NCBI GenBank assembly: GCA_904501845.1
Contig: CAJGCH010000203.1
Coordinates: 1-5,548, forward strand
Length of the DNA: 5,548 bases
Reading direction: 5' to 3'
DNA from: an uncultured Bacillaceae bacterium
GTDB lineage: Bacteria; Bacillota; Bacilli; Bacillales; Pradoshiaceae
In this document: positions 3,979-5,548 of the stretch, piece by piece
How positions within the stretch are numbered: the first letter of the stretch is position 1
How the letters are laid out: each line of letters opens with the position of its first letter
Notes under the pieces: model-generated
Seen by the model: the letters and a program-made list of their open reading frames with translations, nothing else
Database searches by the model: none
Told to the model about the DNA's origin: nothing
Position numbers and translations under genes: made by a program

Positions 3979-5548
3979 TCACTGTTCATTTCTTTTCAAG
4001 CTAGATATCCATAATCCCGGAAATAATGCTTGATACTTCTTTGTCAAAAAACGTTCGTCAATCAGGATTAGCTTACCCCTGTCCTCCTCGGTGCGAATCA
4101 ACCGGCCTCCCGCTTGCATTACCTTATTCATGCCCGGATAGACATAAGCATAATCAAAACCATTCACCCCAAGAGATTGGTAATAGTCTTTGATGAGGTT
4201 ACGGTCCTCATTCACTTGTGGCATGCCTACCCCGATGATAATGACCCCGCTTAAGGCCTCGCCAATCAGATCGATTCCCTCAGAGAAGACTCCGCCCAAC
4301 ACGGCGAAGCCAATGATGGGTTTTCCCTTCCTATTTTCGAAAGCATGGAGAAACGCCTCACGCTCATCCTCAGTCATCCCCTGTGACTGAACGAGCACCT
4401 GATGGGTTTCACCCAAATCCTCTAAATAAGCGGTCACCAATAACATGTATTGATAGGAGGGGAAGAAGATGAGGTAATTATCCATAACGGAGGCATTGTT
4501 TCGAATAGCCTCCGCTATGGATTGGGCTGTTCTTTCCCGATCTTTGTATTTCGTCGAAAGGCCAAGGATTTGTACCTCCAGCTGCTCATCCGAAAACGGA
4601 GACGGTACAGAGAGCGCATAATCTTCCGAATCACCACCAAGGGCATCCATATAGTATTTGGCAGGTGTTAAGGTCGCCGAAAAGAAGATTTTTGCCGCAA
4701 AGCCTTTGGACATCGATGCAAGATTGGCAGATGGATCTAGGCAATAGATTTTCAGCCCCATATTTTGCTGTTCAAAGAATAGCTTCGTCACATAGGCGCC
4801 ACTATAATACTTCGCGATTCGGAGAAAGCCTTGCGCGTTGAAATAAACATCAAGCAAGGCCGCAGCGTTTTCTCCGCTTCTAGCAAGCTCCCCTTCCATG
4901 ACAAGTACAAACTGCTCAATTAAACGAATAAATTCTTCCGGCTTTTCCTTATCCACCTGAATTCTCGCTTGTCCCATCCCTTTTTTCGCATCGATGAAGT
5001 ACCGATTGACCGCCTTGGCCACTTCTGATAATGAAGGGTTTGTTCGTTTAAAATCGCGCTGCAATTGGAGAAAGTCCTTTTTCCATAAGGTTTTCGAGAA
5101 CATCTCCCTGCCCCGATCGACAAGATTATGGGCCTCATCTATCAGCAGCACCGTTCCCTTGCGCTCTTCTTCAAACAGTCGTTTCAGGGACACACCAGGG
5201 TCAAAAATATAATTATAATCACAAATAAGCACATCAGAAAGATACGCCAATTCAATCGAATACTCAAAAGGACAGACTCGATGCTTCCGGGAGTAAGCCT
5301 GAATGGTTTCCTTATCCATGATATTCTCATGGGTAAGGATATCGAGGATGGCCTCATTAATCCGGTCAAAATGGCCTTCCTCATATAGGCATTGCACGCC
5401 TCCATATTCATCCGCCGGACCCTCGCACATCTTTTCCTTAGCGGTCAGGGAAACTGACTTTACCTTCAGCCCCTTATCAGCAAGCATCCTCATTGTGCTC
5501 TCGGCGACTTTCTTCGTCGTTGTCTTGCCAGTCAAGTAAATGATTTTC
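3979..5548 (-). CDS. Rad3/XPD/DinG-family ATP-dependent DNA helicase (5' end outside the window)
   Basis: A superfamily 2 helicase whose visible 522 or so residues cover everything after motif I. In order: motif Ia region (IIYLTGKTTTKKV), a cysteine-bearing segment typical of an iron-sulfur domain, CDYNYIFDP, motif II LLIDEAHN (DEAH at 5128-5139), motif III FFSATLTP, motif IV region LIFFPSYQ, motif V GGVFSEGIDL, GVGMPQ, and motif VI QAGGRLIRT. The C-terminus is complete. The TGKT at the visible start is not the Walker A, which must lie upstream and off the window; the TTG at 5535 is an internal codon. Family members are usually 700-800 residues, so roughly a third is missing. They unwind DNA 5' to 3' in repair or replication-conflict settings. 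Only three cluster-type cysteines are seen, with Tyr (5404-5406) where a fourth is expected. It is co-transcribed with dut. Confidence 0.88.
   Translation of the reverse strand, partial: KIIYLTGKTTTKKVAESTMRMLADKGLKVKSVSLTAKEKMCEGPADEYGGVQCLYEEGHFDRINEAILDILTHENIMDKETIQAYSRKHRVCPFEYSIELAYLSDVLICDYNYIFDPGVSLKRLFEEERKGTVLLIDEAHNLVDRGREMFSKTLWKKDFLQLQRDFKRTNPSLSEVAKAVNRYFIDAKKGMGQARIQVDKEKPEEFIRLIEQFVLVMEGELARSGENAAALLDVYFNAQGFLRIAKYYSGAYVTKLFFEQQNMGLKIYCLDPSANLASMSKGFAAKIFFSATLTPAKYYMDALGGDSEDYALSVPSPFSDEQLEVQILGLSTKYKDRERTAQSIAEAIRNNASVMDNYLIFFPSYQYMLLVTAYLEDLGETHQVLVQSQGMTEDEREAFLHAFENRKGKPIIGFAVLGGVFSEGIDLIGEALSGVIIIGVGMPQVNEDRNLIKDYYQSLGVNGFDYAYVYPGMNKVMQAGGRLIRTEEDRGKLILIDERFLTKKYQALFPGLWISSLKRNEQ

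Noticed and set aside
3485..4033. 182-codon plus-strand ORF opposite dut
   Set aside because: The opposite strand encodes all five dUTPase motifs. This frame has no recognisable motif.
5501..5547. TGKTTT at the visible start of the helicase read as a Walker A (P-loop)
   Set aside because: The context (KIIYLTGKT) fits motif Ia of the Rad3 family, which follows the true Walker A by several dozen residues. The glycine-rich GxxGxGKT pattern is not complete. The real motif I must lie beyond the window edge.

Overview
The window looks like a chromosomal segment of a low-to-mid GC member of the Bacillaceae (Bacillus or a close relative). The support is strong AGGAGG-type ribosome binding sites, SigA-type and SigB-type promoters, U-tailed hairpin terminators, and the protein families present. 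The species cannot be fixed from the sequence alone. No phage, CRISPR, toxin-antitoxin or intact transposon genes are visible, and I see no convincing new multi-gene system. The unusual material is mostly in the two gene-poor stretches.

Layout. (a) 1-1391, plus strand: a secreted alpha/beta-hydrolase (Ig-like N-terminal domain plus PHB-depolymerase/prolyl-oligopeptidase-like catalytic domain), with a possible CcpA (cre) site in its upstream region. (b) 1392-1919: a gene-free stretch. It holds a decayed 3' end of a second copy of the same hydrolase (1632-1727), two related imperfect hairpins in the same orientation (1523-1573 and 1825-1874), and a further 7-bp inverted repeat. (c) 1920-2774, minus strand: a 284-aa conserved-looking protein of unknown function. 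Its leader is about 155 nt long, contains an 11-bp A/U hairpin directly before the ribosome binding site, and follows a near-consensus extended -10 promoter. (d) 2960-3107, plus strand: promoters back-to-back with the one in (c), followed about 95 nt later by a hairpin terminator with no credible ORF between. This is a candidate small RNA. (e) 3221-3427, minus strand: a 49-aa membrane protein of the lmo0937/DUF5670 type, too short for ordinary ORF cut-offs, with a SigB-like promoter and a 16-bp-stem terminator. (f) 3503-5548, minus strand: a dUTPase and, just upstream of it, the C-terminal two-thirds or so of a Rad3/XPD/DinG-family DNA helicase whose 5' end lies outside the window.

How the genes relate. 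The helicase and dut are spaced 11 nt apart with no promoter or terminator between them, so they are almost certainly one operon. A joint role in DNA maintenance (helicase action plus keeping uracil out of DNA) is plausible. The small membrane protein can be read from its own stress promoter or by read-through from dut, and the strong terminator at 3221-3266 closes the whole minus-strand unit. The hydrolase stands alone and probably works outside the cell on an ester or similar substrate. The 284-aa protein is monocistronic between its own promoter and its own terminator.

The observations most worth following up are the replacement of one expected iron-sulfur cluster cysteine by tyrosine in the helicase (one base from a Cys codon), the orphan promoter-terminator cassette, the hydrolase gene remnant, and the structured leader of the 284-aa gene.
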